Shown in pieces: positions 1-8,356 of a DNA stretch of 64,000 bases (position 1 is the first letter of the stretch; each line of letters begins with the position of its first letter). Where the stretch lies: assembly GCA_964406445.1 (NCBI GenBank), contig CAYORU010000010.1, positions 30,149 to 94,148 of the forward strand, in the 5' to 3' direction. This DNA comes from SG8-30 sp964406445 (lineage in GTDB: Bacteria > Pseudomonadota > Gammaproteobacteria > Steroidobacterales > Steroidobacteraceae). The notes beneath the pieces are model-generated. The model was not told the DNA's origin and made no database searches. It was given only the letters and a program-made list of their open reading frames with translations. A program made the translations under genes and the position numbers.

Positions 1-1162
1 CGGCGTTGAAGGCGGCTAGCAGCACCGGGGTCAGGGCCACGGTCACGACGGCCTGCGCCACCGCGAAGCCACGCAGCGCGCGCCAGGGACCGCCGGCAGC
101 GTCGGCCGTGGCGAGCAGCGCAGCCACCGCGACGAATGACAGCCAGAAGCCGGCAGAGGTGGCGGCCAGCGGATCGGCGGCCACCAGCAGGAAGGCGGCG
201 GCGGCCAGCACTTCCGCCGGCCCGAGCGCCCGGCGCGCCAGGCGCAGCAGCAGCGCGACCGCCACCATCGCCGCCGTCCGGAGCGTCGGCACCGAGGCGC
301 CAGCGAGCAGCGCGTAGCCGCCGGTCAGCGCCAGCACGCCGCAGGCCTGCAGCGCGGGCCAGGCGGCCGACAGCCGGGGACTGCCGGCCACGGCCCACAG
401 CGCGCGGCTCACCCACAGCAGGGCCAGGGCGAAGGCCGTCACGTGCATGCCCGAGATCGCGATGAGGTGGGCGGTCCCGGTGGCGGCGAAAGCGTCCTCC
501 AGTTCGTCGGGGATGCCGGCGCGCAGCCCGACCGCGAGCCCCTGCAGCACGCCCGCCGAGGCCCCGTCGCCGGCCGCGGCCTCGATGCGCGCGGCGACCG
601 CCGCGCGCATCCGCTGGACCGGCGCGCGCCAGCCCGCCTCCTCCAGGCGGCGCGGCTCGTGACCCGCCGCGACGTAGCCGGTGGCGCCGAGGCCCGCGCG
701 CAGCAGCGACAGCTCGCGGTCCCGTGCGCCCGGGTTGGCCAGCCCGCTGCGGCAGCGCAGCCTCGCGGTGAAAGCCCAGCGTTCGCCCGGGCCGGGCTGG
801 GCGCCGGGCTCGTACCAGGAGAGGCGCACCCGCGGCGGCAGGCCCCGGGCCTGGTCCGCCCGCGACACCGCGAGCTCCACGTCGAGCCTGGCGGACCAGC
901 GCTGCGGCGGCGCCTGCACCACGCCGCTCAGGGGGACCACCTCGCGGTCGCGGCTGCAGGGCCAGTCGCGCGCGAGCGCCGCGTGGCCGTGGCAGGCGGC
1001 GACCACGAAGCCACAGGCGAAGGCGCAGGCGGCGAATGCGCGGGCGCGCCACGCGGCCAGCGCCGCGGCCAGGCAGGCCGCGAGGACTGCCCCGGAGGGC
1101 AGCTCGGCGAGGCCGAGCACCAGCGCGGCACCGGCCAGGAAGGCGAGCACGGAGACGGTCAC
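1..1162 (-). CDS. comEC: ComEC/Rec2 DNA-uptake channel, N-terminal part (cut by window edge)
   Basis: Inner-membrane channel that carries single-stranded DNA into the cytoplasm in natural transformation. About 387 codons are present and the 3' end lies beyond base 1. Translation from GTG 1162 (AAGGA ten bases upstream) gives hydrophobic N-terminal segments, a Cys-containing OB-like stretch, and the family signature HLIAISGMHV at about residue 225, then AGASVPTLRTAAMVA. These match the competence domain (seen in sequence, family known). It follows lolD on the same strand, the usual gammaproteobacterial arrangement. The C-terminal metallo-beta-lactamase-like domain cannot be judged here. No frameshift is visible in the part present. 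Confidence 0.9.
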   Translation of the reverse strand, partial: MTVSVLAFLAGAALVLGLAELPSGAVLAACLAAALAAWRARAFAACAFACGFVVAACHGHAALARDWPCSRDREVVPLSGVVQAPPQRWSARLDVELAVSRADQARGLPPRVRLSWYEPGAQPGPGERWAFTARLRCRSGLANPGARDRELSLLRAGLGATGYVAAGHEPRRLEEAGWRAPVQRMRAAVAARIEAAAGDGASAGVLQGLAVGLRAGIPDELEDAFAATGTAHLIAISGMHVTAFALALLWVSRALWAVAGSPRLSAAWPALQACGVLALTGGYALLAGASVPTLRTAAMVAVALLLRLARRALGPAEVLAAAAFLLVAADPLAATSAGFWLSFVAVAALLATADAAGGPWRALRGFAVAQAVVTVALTPVLLAAFNA

Positions 1163-1200
1163 GGCGGTCGCGTCCTTGCGAGCCCGAACGCGACGATAGC

Positions 1201-1220
1201 GCCCGCCACTCCCGGCGGGC
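1201..1220 (-). terminator. Short GC hairpin between lolD and comEC
   Basis: A 7-bp perfect stem (GCCCGCC / GGCGGGC) with a 6-base loop lies in the 63-base gap between the lolD stop and the comEC start. There is no T-run, so it is at best a weak or Rho-assisted terminator or an mRNA end-stabilising hairpin. Confidence 0.3.
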
Positions 1221-1225
1221 GGCGC

Positions 1226-1921
1226 TCAGCCGGTGCGTTCCAGCAGTTTTCCGTCGCTCAGGACCACGACCCGGTCCAGCCGGGCGGCCAGGCGCTCGTC
1301 GTGGGTGACGATCACGAGGCTGGTGCCCAGCTCGCGATTGAGCTCGAGCATCAGCTCGAAGACCTGCCGCGCATTGGCGCCGTCCAGGTTGCCGGTCGGC
1401 TCGTCGGCGAGCACGAGCCGCGGCGAGGCGACCAGCGCGCGCGCCACCGCGGCCCGCTGACGCTCGCCGCCCGAGAGCTCGGCCGGACGGTGCTCGAGGC
1501 GCGCGCCGAGCCCCACGCGCTCGAGCAGCGCCCGCGCCGCGGCGAAAGCCTCGCCCTTCGGCAGGCGCCGCACGAGGAGCGGCATCGCGACGTTCTCGAG
1601 CGCCGAGAACTCCGGCAGCAGGTGGTGGAACTGGTAGACGAAGCCGACGGCGCGGTTGCGCAGGCGGCCGCGCGACGTCTCGTCGAGCGCCGCGAGGTCC
1701 TCGCCGTCGATCAGCACGCGCCCGCCGCTCGGCGAGTCGAGGCCGCCGAGGATCTGCAGCAGCGTCGTCTTGCCGGATCCGGAGGCGCCCACCACGGCGA
1801 CGCGCTCGCCGGCGCGCACCTCGAAGTCGAGGCCACGCAGGACGCTGACCGTCGCCGGACCCTGCCGGAATTCCTTGGTCAGGCCCTCGCAGCGCAACAC
1901 CGGGTTCTGCGGATCGGTCAA
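1226..1921 (-). CDS. lolD: Lipoprotein-releasing ABC transporter ATP-binding protein LolD
   Basis: ATPase that powers release of outer-membrane lipoproteins from the inner membrane to LolA. 231 aa (E. coli 233). Walker A GASGSGKT at about residues 45-52, signature LSGGERQR at about 149, Walker B LVLADEP at about 170, and the switch His in VTHDE. The start is TTG 1921, placed one base after the TGA of the upstream permease, with GAGGTG as ribosome site inside that gene's end. The coupling fits a 2:1:1 ATPase/permease complex. LolD rather than another MacB-type ATPase is inferred from the two adjoining LolC/E permeases. Confidence 0.93.
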   Translation of the reverse strand: MTDPQNPVLRCEGLTKEFRQGPATVSVLRGLDFEVRAGERVAVVGASGSGKTTLLQILGGLDSPSGGRVLIDGEDLAALDETSRGRLRNRAVGFVYQFHHLLPEFSALENVAMPLLVRRLPKGEAFAAARALLERVGLGARLEHRPAELSGGERQRAAVARALVASPRLVLADEPTGNLDGANARQVFELMLELNRELGTSLVIVTHDERLAARLDRVVVLSDGKLLERTG

Positions 1922-1922
1922 T

Positions 1923-3179
1923 TCACACCTCGCTGCGCAGCGCTTCGGCCGGCGCGGTGCGCGCCGCGCGCCAGGCGGGGTACAGGGTCGAGAGCACGCC
2001 GAGGGCCAGCGCCGTCAGCGCCACCCGCGCCACCTCGCCGGCCCGCACGTCGGCGGGGAGCTGATCGATGAAGTAGACCCGCTCGTCGACGAGGGTCGTC
2101 CCGAGCAGTCCCTCGAGGCCGTGCACGATCGCGGTCAGGTTGAAGGCGACCAGCAGGCCGAGCGCCACCCCGCAGGCCGTGCCGGCCACGCCGATCGCGG
2201 TCCCCTGGGTCATGAACACCGACAGCACCTCGCGCGGCGTAGAGCCCAGCGTCCTCAGGATCGCGATGTCGCCCTGCTTTTCCTTCACCACCATCACGAG
2301 CGTCGAGACGATGTTGAAGGCCGCGACCGCGACGACGAGCAGCAGCACGACGAACATGATCGTCCGCGTGACCTGGATGGAGCGGAAGAAGTTCGCGTGG
2401 CGCCGGGACCAATCGCTGATGTAGAACCCGCCGCCGAGGTCGATGGCGAGATCGCGGATGAACTGCGACGCCGCGTAGGGCTGCTCGATCGAGTAGCGCA
2501 GGCCGGTGACCGCGTCGCCGAGCCGCAGCAGCCGCCGGGCGTCGTCGAGGTGCAGGAGCGCGAGACCGCGGTCGTACTCGTACATGCCCGCGTCGAACAC
2601 GCCCTCCACGGTGAAGCGCCGCATGCGCGGCACCACGCCGGCCGGCGTGACGTTGCCCTGGGCCACGACCAGCAGCACGCGGTCGCCCGGCGCGACGCCG
2701 AGCTGCTCCGCCAGCGCGCGCCCGAGAACTATGCCGAAACCGCCCGGCGCGAGCCGCGCCACGCCGGCCTGGCCGAGTCTCACCAGCCCGGACACGCCGC
2801 CCTCCGCCGCGGGGTCGATGCCGCGCAGCTCGATGCCGGCCGAACGGGCGCCCGCGACCAGCATGCCGCGCCCCTCGACGTAGGGCGCGACGGCGACGAC
2901 CCCCGCCGCGCCGCGGGTCCGCTCCAGCAGCCCCGCCCACTTGTCGAGCCGGCCCTCGAGACCCTCGAGGGTCGCGTGCCCGGCGACGTCGAGGATGCGC
3001 TCGCGCAGCGTCCGCTCGAAGCCGTTCATCACCGACAGCACCACGATCAGGACGGTCACCCCGAGCGCGATGCCGAGCATCGCGATCGCCGAGATGAAGC
3101 CGATGAACCTGTCGTCCCGCCGCAGGCGCAGGTAGCGCGCGCCGATCCACCAGGTCCAGGGCAGGCGAAGCTCACTCAT
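1923..3179 (-). CDS. lolE: Lipoprotein-releasing ABC permease, LolC/LolE family (second copy)
   Basis: Inner-membrane permease of the Lol exporter, 418 aa. One N-terminal membrane segment (about residues 25-50, FIGFISAIAMLGIALGVTVLIVVLSVMNGFE) leads into a large periplasmic domain. Three C-terminal membrane segments follow, with the FtsX-like pattern TLVMVVKEKQGDIAILRTLG at about 290. The ATG overlaps the stop of the upstream permease by eight bases. E. coli has lolC-lolD-lolE; here both permeases precede lolD. Calling this copy LolE is by position only; sequence alone does not decide LolC from LolE. Confidence 0.85.
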   Translation of the reverse strand: MSELRLPWTWWIGARYLRLRRDDRFIGFISAIAMLGIALGVTVLIVVLSVMNGFERTLRERILDVAGHATLEGLEGRLDKWAGLLERTRGAAGVVAVAPYVEGRGMLVAGARSAGIELRGIDPAAEGGVSGLVRLGQAGVARLAPGGFGIVLGRALAEQLGVAPGDRVLLVVAQGNVTPAGVVPRMRRFTVEGVFDAGMYEYDRGLALLHLDDARRLLRLGDAVTGLRYSIEQPYAASQFIRDLAIDLGGGFYISDWSRRHANFFRSIQVTRTIMFVVLLLVVAVAAFNIVSTLVMVVKEKQGDIAILRTLGSTPREVLSVFMTQGTAIGVAGTACGVALGLLVAFNLTAIVHGLEGLLGTTLVDERVYFIDQLPADVRAGEVARVALTALALGVLSTLYPAWRAARTAPAEALRSEV

Positions 3180-4410
3180 AGCGCAGCGCCTCGGCGGGCT
3201 GCGTGCGGGAGGCGCGCAGCGCCGGGTAGACCGCCGCCGCGAGCGTCAGCACGAGGGCGGCGGCGGCCACGGACAGCACGTCGCCGCCCTGGATCTCGGA
3301 GGGAATCTCGCTGATGTAGTAGACGGCGGGATCGAAGACGTGGAAGCCGAGGAGGCGCTCGAGCCGGCCGGCGATGGCGCCGGCGTTGCCGGCGAGCAGC
3401 AGGCCGAGCGCGACGCCGCCGGCGGTGCCCAGCCAGCCGATCAGGGTGCCCTGGGTCAGGAACACCGCCGAGACCGCGCCGCGGCCGAGCCCGAGCGTGC
3501 GCAGGATGGCGATGTCGCGGCGCTTCTCGCTCACGACCATGACGAGGCTCGCCACGATGTTGAAGGCCGCGACCGCGACGATCAGGAGCAGCATCACCGT
3601 CATCATCAGCTTCTCGAGGCGGATCGCGCGGAAGTAGGCGGCGTGGTCCTCGGTCCAGTCGCGCACCGCGAGCCCCGGCAGCCGCGCAGCGACCGCGCGC
3701 GACAGCTTTGGCGCCGCGAGCGCGTCGGCGAAGCGCGCGTGCACGCCCGCGGGCGCGGACGGGCCCGCGAAGGCCGCCACGTCGGCCAGCGCGGCGAGCG
3801 CGAGCGTCGCATCGTGGTCCGCGAGGCCCGCCTCGAACAGCCCGGCGACCTCGAAGGCGCCGATCTCCGGCTCGAGCGATCCCTCGGCCGTGGCGCGCGG
3901 CAGGAGCAGCGTGATGCGGTCGCCGACGGACACGCCGAGGTCGGCGGCGAGGATCCGGCCGAGGACGACCCGATTGGAGCCGCCGCGCAGGTCCGCGAGC
4001 GAGCCGACCGCCATCGCGCGCTCGAGTTCTCCGACGGAGGCCTCGGCGGAGACGTCCACGCCGCGCAGGCGAAGCGGCGCGAGGTACGGGCCGCTCGAGG
4101 CGAGCCCCTCGACCTCGATGAAGGGCGCGGCGGCGGCCACCTCGGGCTCGGCGGCGATGCGCCTGGCCAGCGCCTCGAGCCGGGCAGGCTCCGCCTGCCG
4201 CTCGGTGAAGGTCGCATGCGCGGACAGGGCGAGCAGGCGCTCGCGCAGCTCGCCCTCGAGGCCATTCATCACCGAGAGGATCGTGATCAGCGCCGCCACG
4301 CCGAGGCAGACGCCGGCAAGCGAGATCCAGGTGATGAACGAGACGAAGTGCGAGCGGCGGCGCGAGCGCACGTAGCGCAGCCCGATGCCCAGCGGAAGGG
4401 GGGTGAGCAT
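3172..4410 (-). CDS. lolC: Lipoprotein-releasing ABC permease, LolC/LolE family (first copy)
   Basis: Paralogue of the following gene and of nearly equal length: 412 aa from ATG 4410, or 418 aa from an in-frame GTG at 4428. Neither start has a clear ribosome site. Same plan: N-terminal membrane anchor with ITILSVMNGLEGELRERLL, periplasmic domain, and SLVMVVSEKRRDIAILRTLG before the C-terminal membrane bundle. It heads the lolC-lolE-lolD-comEC unit, and the roughly 125 bases upstream separate it from a divergent gene, so the operon promoter should lie there. LolC is assigned by first position and is tentative. Confidence 0.85.
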   Translation of the reverse strand: MLTPLPLGIGLRYVRSRRRSHFVSFITWISLAGVCLGVAALITILSVMNGLEGELRERLLALSAHATFTERQAEPARLEALARRIAAEPEVAAAAPFIEVEGLASSGPYLAPLRLRGVDVSAEASVGELERAMAVGSLADLRGGSNRVVLGRILAADLGVSVGDRITLLLPRATAEGSLEPEIGAFEVAGLFEAGLADHDATLALAALADVAAFAGPSAPAGVHARFADALAAPKLSRAVAARLPGLAVRDWTEDHAAYFRAIRLEKLMMTVMLLLIVAVAAFNIVASLVMVVSEKRRDIAILRTLGLGRGAVSAVFLTQGTLIGWLGTAGGVALGLLLAGNAGAIAGRLERLLGFHVFDPAVYYISEIPSEIQGGDVLSVAAAALVLTLAAAVYPALRASRTQPAEALRYE

Positions 4411-4487
4411 GGGGCCGTATTGAATCACAGCTGGCGCCCGCGGCGTGCGGAATTCGGGAAGCCGATCAAGGATTTATGGGGTCATCC

Positions 4488-4515
4488 TCGACACCTTGGG
4501 CACGGGTGCTAGACT
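4488..4515 (+). promoter_or_regulatory. Candidate sigma-70 promoter for the 4535 gene (and mfd)
   Basis: TCGACA (5 of 6 to consensus) at 4488-4493, a 16-base spacer, and TAGACT (4 of 6) at 4510-4515. A start near 4522 would leave a leader of about a dozen bases carrying GGAGG before ATG 4535. Predicted from sequence only. Confidence 0.5.
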
Positions 4516-4534
4516 CGCCTGCGGAGGATTACCC

Positions 4535-4816
4535 ATGAGACTGGTCCGCCTGCTCGCCCCAGCGCTCGCGCTCTCGGCGACCCTCGCCGGAGCGCAGACC
4601 CTCGACGTGCCCGCGGGCGATGCCGCGGCACGGCCGGCCACGCCGGCCCGCGGCGCCTCCATGAGCGCGGTCGAAGCCCGTTTCGGCGCGCCGGCCACCC
4701 GGCATGCGGCCGTCGGCCAGCCGCCGATCACCCGCTGGGACTACCCCGGGTTCTCGGTGTTCTTCGAGCACGACAAGGTGATCCACGCCGTGCGGGTGCG
4801 AGGCCCAGCCGGCTGA
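4535..4816 (+). CDS. Small periplasmic protein, OmlA/BamE-like motif
   Basis: 93 aa from ATG 4535, preceded by GGAGG at a good distance. A longer in-frame start exists upstream but lacks a ribosome site and would bury the signal peptide. Residues 1-21 look like a Sec signal (MRLVRLLAPALALSATLAGA) with no lipobox Cys. The mature part, MSAVEARFGAPATRHAAVGQ... TRWDYPGFSVFFEHDKVIHAVR, resembles the short beta-rich fold of SmpA/OmlA proteins: a gap-of-charge start, Gly-Ala-Pro, then WDY and a final strand. No specific function is known to me. It lies 92 bases before mfd on the same strand and probably shares its transcript. Confidence 0.75.
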   Translation: MRLVRLLAPALALSATLAGAQTLDVPAGDAAARPATPARGASMSAVEARFGAPATRHAAVGQPPITRWDYPGFSVFFEHDKVIHAVRVRGPAG

Positions 4817-4908
4817 CGGTTGCCTTCCGCCGCCCGGCGGGTATCCTGCGCGCTCCCTGAGCCGTGGCGGCCCGCGCCGCCGCGGCGGTGCGCGTGCGTT
4901 CCGATCCG

Positions 4909-7900
4909 ATGGCGAATCCCCTCCTCGACCTGCCCGTACCCGGACCCCTCGCCTCGGTGGCGTGGCCGCGCCTCGCGCACTCCGCCCTCGCGCTGGCCGT
5001 CGCCGAGCTCGCGAGCCGGGCCGCCGGGCCCGTGCTGCTGGTCACCGCCGGCAGCCAGGAAGCCTCCCGCCTCGCCACCGGGCTCGGCTTCTTCGACGGC
5101 GGCGGGCTCCCGGTGCGCGTCTTCCCGGGCCACGAGACGCTGCCCTACGACCCGTTCTCGCCCCACCCCGACCTCGTGTCGCAACGGCTCGAGACCCTCT
5201 CGGCGCTGCCGGAGCTGCGCCGCGGGGCGGTGGTCGTGTCGCTCGACGCCCTGGCCCAGCGGCTGCCGCCGCGCCGCTACGTCGCGGCGCACACCCTGTC
5301 GCTGACCCGCGGCCAGCGGCTCGACCTCGCCGCCTTCCGCCAGCGTCTCGCCGAAGCCGGCTACGCCCAGGTCGGGCAGGTGGTGGCGCACGGCGAGTTC
5401 GCCGTTCGCGGATCGGTGCTCGACCTGTTCCCGATGGGCAGCGAGACGCCGCTGCGGCTCGACCTCTTCGACGAGGACGTCGAGAGCATCCGCCGCTTCG
5501 ACCCGGAGTCGCAGCGCTCGGGCGACGCCGAAGAGCGCGTCCGCCTGCTGCCGGCCCGCGAGTTCCCCACCACGCCGGAGGCCGTCAAGGGCTTCCGCCA
5601 GCGCTGGCGGGCGCGCTTCGAGGGCGACCCCATGCGCTCGCCGGTCTACCGCTTCGTCAGCGAGGGACTCGCCCCGGCCGGCATCGAGGCCTGGCTGCCG
5701 CTGTTCTTCGACGGGATCGCGACGCTGTTCGACTACCTGCCGCCCTCCGCGGTGATCGTCGACGCGGGGGGCCTCGGCGAGGCGGCCGCGACACAGTGGC
5801 GCGAGATCGAGGAGCGCTACGAACAGCGCCGCCACGACCTCGAGCGGCCGCTGTTGCCGCCGGCGGAGCTGTTCGTTCCTCCGGAAGAGCTGGCGGCCCA
5901 GGCCTCGCGTTTCGCCGGCGTGACCGCCGCCCCGGTCCTGCCCGACGCGGACGCGCCCCTGCCCGACCTTCGCGCGGACCCCCGCGCGGCGAAGCCCTGC
6001 GCGCCGCTCGCGGCGTTCCTGGAGGACTTTCCGGGCCGCGTGCTGCTCGCCGCCGACTCCGCGGGACGGCGCGAAGTGCTGCTGTCCATGCTGCACGCCG
6101 ACGGCCTGCACCCTGCCCCGGCGGCAGGCTGGCGGGACTTCCTGGGCCGCGAGGACCGGCTGTGCATCACGGTAGCCGCCGACGTCGGCAGCCTGTCGCT
6201 GCCCGAGGCGGGACTCGCGCTCATCGCCGAGGAGCAGCTGCTCGGCCCGCGCGCCCGCCAGGAACGTCGCCGCGCCCGCGCGGAGCGCGACCCGGCCGTG
6301 CTCCTCCAGGAGCTCACCGACCTGTCGCCGGGCGCGCCGGTGGTCCACGAGGACCACGGCGTGGGCCGCTACCGCGGCCTGCGCGTCATGGACGTGGATG
6401 GCCAGCCGGGCGAGTTCCTGGTGATCGAGTACGCGGGCGGCGACCTGCTGTACGTGCCGGTGCACACGCTCGAGCGCGTCAGCCGCTACACCGGCGCGCC
6501 GCCGGAGAGCGCGCCGCTGCACCGGCTCGGCGGCGACCAGTGGAGCAAGGCCCGACGCCGCGCAGCGCAGCGCATACGCGACGTCGCGGCGGAGCTCCTC
6601 GACCTGTACGCGCGGCGCGCCGCCCGCGAAGGGCTCGCCACCGACATCCGCGAGGCCGAGTACCAGGCTTTCGCCGCCGCCTTCCCCTTCGAGGAGACCG
6701 CGGACCAGGCCGAGGCCATCCGCCAGGTGCTCGACGACATGCGCGCCGGGCGGCCGATGGACCGCGTGGTCTGCGGCGACGTCGGCTTCGGCAAGACCGA
6801 AGTCGCGATGCGCGCCGCCTTCTGCGCGACCCAGGCCGGCAGGCAGGTCGCCGTACTCGTGCCGACTACGCTGCTCGCGCAGCAGCACGCGCAGAACTTC
6901 GCCGACCGCTTCGCGGACCTGCCCGTGAAGGTCGAGAACCTGTCGCGCTTCAGGAGCGCCGCCGAGCAGCGCAGGGTCGTCGAGGGCCTCAAGGGCGGGG
7001 CCGTCGATATCGTGATCGGCACGCAGCGGCTGCTGCAGCGAGACGTCGCGTTCCGCAACCTCGGCCTCGTGATCGTCGACGAGGAGCACCGCTTCGGCGT
7101 GCGCGACAAGGAACGTCTCAAGGCGCTGCGGGCCGACGTCGATACCCTGACCCTGACCGCGACCCCGATCCCCCGCACACTCAACATGGCCCTCGGCGGG
7201 CTGCGCGACCTGTCGTTGATCACGACCCCGCCCGCCGAACGGGTCGCGATCGAGACCTTCGTCTGCGAGTGGAGCGAGAGCCTCGTCCGCGAGGCATTGC
7301 TGCGCGAGATCCGCCGCGGCGGACAGGTCTACTTCGTGCACAACGCGGTGGAGACCATCGACGAGACCGCGGCGCGGCTGTCGCGCATCGTGCCGGAGGC
7401 CGCGGTGCGCGTCGGCCACGGCCAGATGCGCGAGCGCGACCTCGAGCAGCTCATGCTCGACTTCTACCACCAGCGATTCAACGTGCTGGTCTGCACGACC
7501 ATCATCGAGTCCGGCATCGACGTGCCGACCGCGAACACGATCATCATCGACCGCGCCGACCGCCTCGGGCTCGCCCAGCTGCACCAGCTGCGCGGCCGCG
7601 TCGGCCGGTCGCACCACCGCGCCTTCGCCTACCTCGTCGCGCCGCCAAGGGCCGCGCTCAAGCCGGATGCGCTCAAGCGCCTCGAGGCCCTCGAGTCCCT
7701 AGGCGAGCTCGGCGCCGGCTTCGTGCTGGCGACCCACGACCTGGAGATCCGCGGCGCCGGCGAGCTGCTCGGCGAGGAGCAGAGCGGCCAGATCAACGAG
7801 ATCGGCTTCAGCCTCTACACCGAGCTCCTCGAGCGCGCGGTGGCCGCCCTCCGCTCGGGCCGCGAACCCGACCTGGAGCGGCCGCTGCATACCGGCCCCG

Positions 7901-8334
7901 AGATCGACCTGCACGTCCCGGCCCTCCTGCCCGAGGACTACGTCGGCGACGTGCACCTGCGACTGCGCCTGTACAAGCGCATCGCGGCCGCCGCCGACCG
8001 CGAGCGGCTCGCCGACCTCGAGGCGGAGCTGGTCGACCGCTTCGGCCCGCTACCGCCGGCCGCGCAGACGCTGCTGCGGGTGGCGGCCCTCAAGCTGCGG
8101 GCGGCGCCCCTCGGGATCGCGCGGCTCGAGGTCGGCCCGGCCGGCGGCCTGGTCCGCTTCGCGGAGCAGCACCAGGTCGATCCGGCCCGGGTGATCCAGC
8201 TGGTGCAGCGCGACCCGCGCCGCTACCGCCTCGACGGCAGCCACGGCCTCAGGCTCACGATGCCGGTCGAGGGCGAGTCCGAGCGGCTCGAGGTCGCGCG
8301 GGGGCTGCTCGCGGACCTCGGCGCAGCCGCTTGA
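4909..8334 (+). CDS. mfd: Transcription-repair coupling factor Mfd
   Basis: Removes RNA polymerase stalled at DNA lesions and recruits UvrA. 1141 aa from ATG 4909 (E. coli 1148); an in-frame GTG at 4864 would add 15 residues. Visible in order: UvrB-like N-terminal region; RNA-polymerase-interacting CarD-like domain at about 474-530 (HEDHGVGRYRG ... YVPVHTLERVSRY); Walker A GDVGFGKTEV at about 621; DEEHRFG at about 723; TATPIPRT at about 750; and RecG-like GRVGRSHHR at about 895. A TRCF C-terminal domain closes it. All helicase motifs look intact. It stands convergent to the PAS/GGDEF gene. Confidence 0.97.
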   Translation: MANPLLDLPVPGPLASVAWPRLAHSALALAVAELASRAAGPVLLVTAGSQEASRLATGLGFFDGGGLPVRVFPGHETLPYDPFSPHPDLVSQRLETLSALPELRRGAVVVSLDALAQRLPPRRYVAAHTLSLTRGQRLDLAAFRQRLAEAGYAQVGQVVAHGEFAVRGSVLDLFPMGSETPLRLDLFDEDVESIRRFDPESQRSGDAEERVRLLPAREFPTTPEAVKGFRQRWRARFEGDPMRSPVYRFVSEGLAPAGIEAWLPLFFDGIATLFDYLPPSAVIVDAGGLGEAAATQWREIEERYEQRRHDLERPLLPPAELFVPPEELAAQASRFAGVTAAPVLPDADAPLPDLRADPRAAKPCAPLAAFLEDFPGRVLLAADSAGRREVLLSMLHADGLHPAPAAGWRDFLGREDRLCITVAADVGSLSLPEAGLALIAEEQLLGPRARQERRRARAERDPAVLLQELTDLSPGAPVVHEDHGVGRYRGLRVMDVDGQPGEFLVIEYAGGDLLYVPVHTLERVSRYTGAPPESAPLHRLGGDQWSKARRRAAQRIRDVAAELLDLYARRAAREGLATDIREAEYQAFAAAFPFEETADQAEAIRQVLDDMRAGRPMDRVVCGDVGFGKTEVAMRAAFCATQAGRQVAVLVPTTLLAQQHAQNFADRFADLPVKVENLSRFRSAAEQRRVVEGLKGGAVDIVIGTQRLLQRDVAFRNLGLVIVDEEHRFGVRDKERLKALRADVDTLTLTATPIPRTLNMALGGLRDLSLITTPPAERVAIETFVCEWSESLVREALLREIRRGGQVYFVHNAVETIDETAARLSRIVPEAAVRVGHGQMRERDLEQLMLDFYHQRFNVLVCTTIIESGIDVPTANTIIIDRADRLGLAQLHQLRGRVGRSHHRAFAYLVAPPRAALKPDALKRLEALESLGELGAGFVLATHDLEIRGAGELLGEEQSGQINEIGFSLYTELLERAVAALRSGREPDLERPLHTGPEIDLHVPALLPEDYVGDVHLRLRLYKRIAAAADRERLADLEAELVDRFGPLPPAAQTLLRVAALKLRAAPLGIARLEVGPAGGLVRFAEQHQVDPARVIQLVQRDPRRYRLDGSHGLRLTMPVEGESERLEVARGLLADLGAAA

Positions 8335-8355
8335 GCCCGGCGCCGGCGGCCGGGC
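8335..8355. terminator. GC hairpin between convergent mfd and PAS/GGDEF genes
   Basis: The 22-base gap is filled by GCCCGG, a 9-base loop and CCGGGC, starting right after the mfd TGA. It is symmetric, so could serve both convergent genes. There is no T-tract on either side, so intrinsic termination is doubtful. Confidence 0.35.
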
Positions 8356-8356
8356 G

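Noticed and set aside
443..2071. Very long plus-strand open frame (542 codons) opposite comEC and lolD
   Set aside because: Composition is Arg/Ala/Gly-rich with no family motif; the minus strand holds clear ComEC and LolD. GC-rich DNA leaves long antisense frames open.
4741..7617. 958-codon minus-strand open frame opposite mfd
   Set aside because: No recognisable motif, and Mfd on the plus strand has every helicase motif in order.
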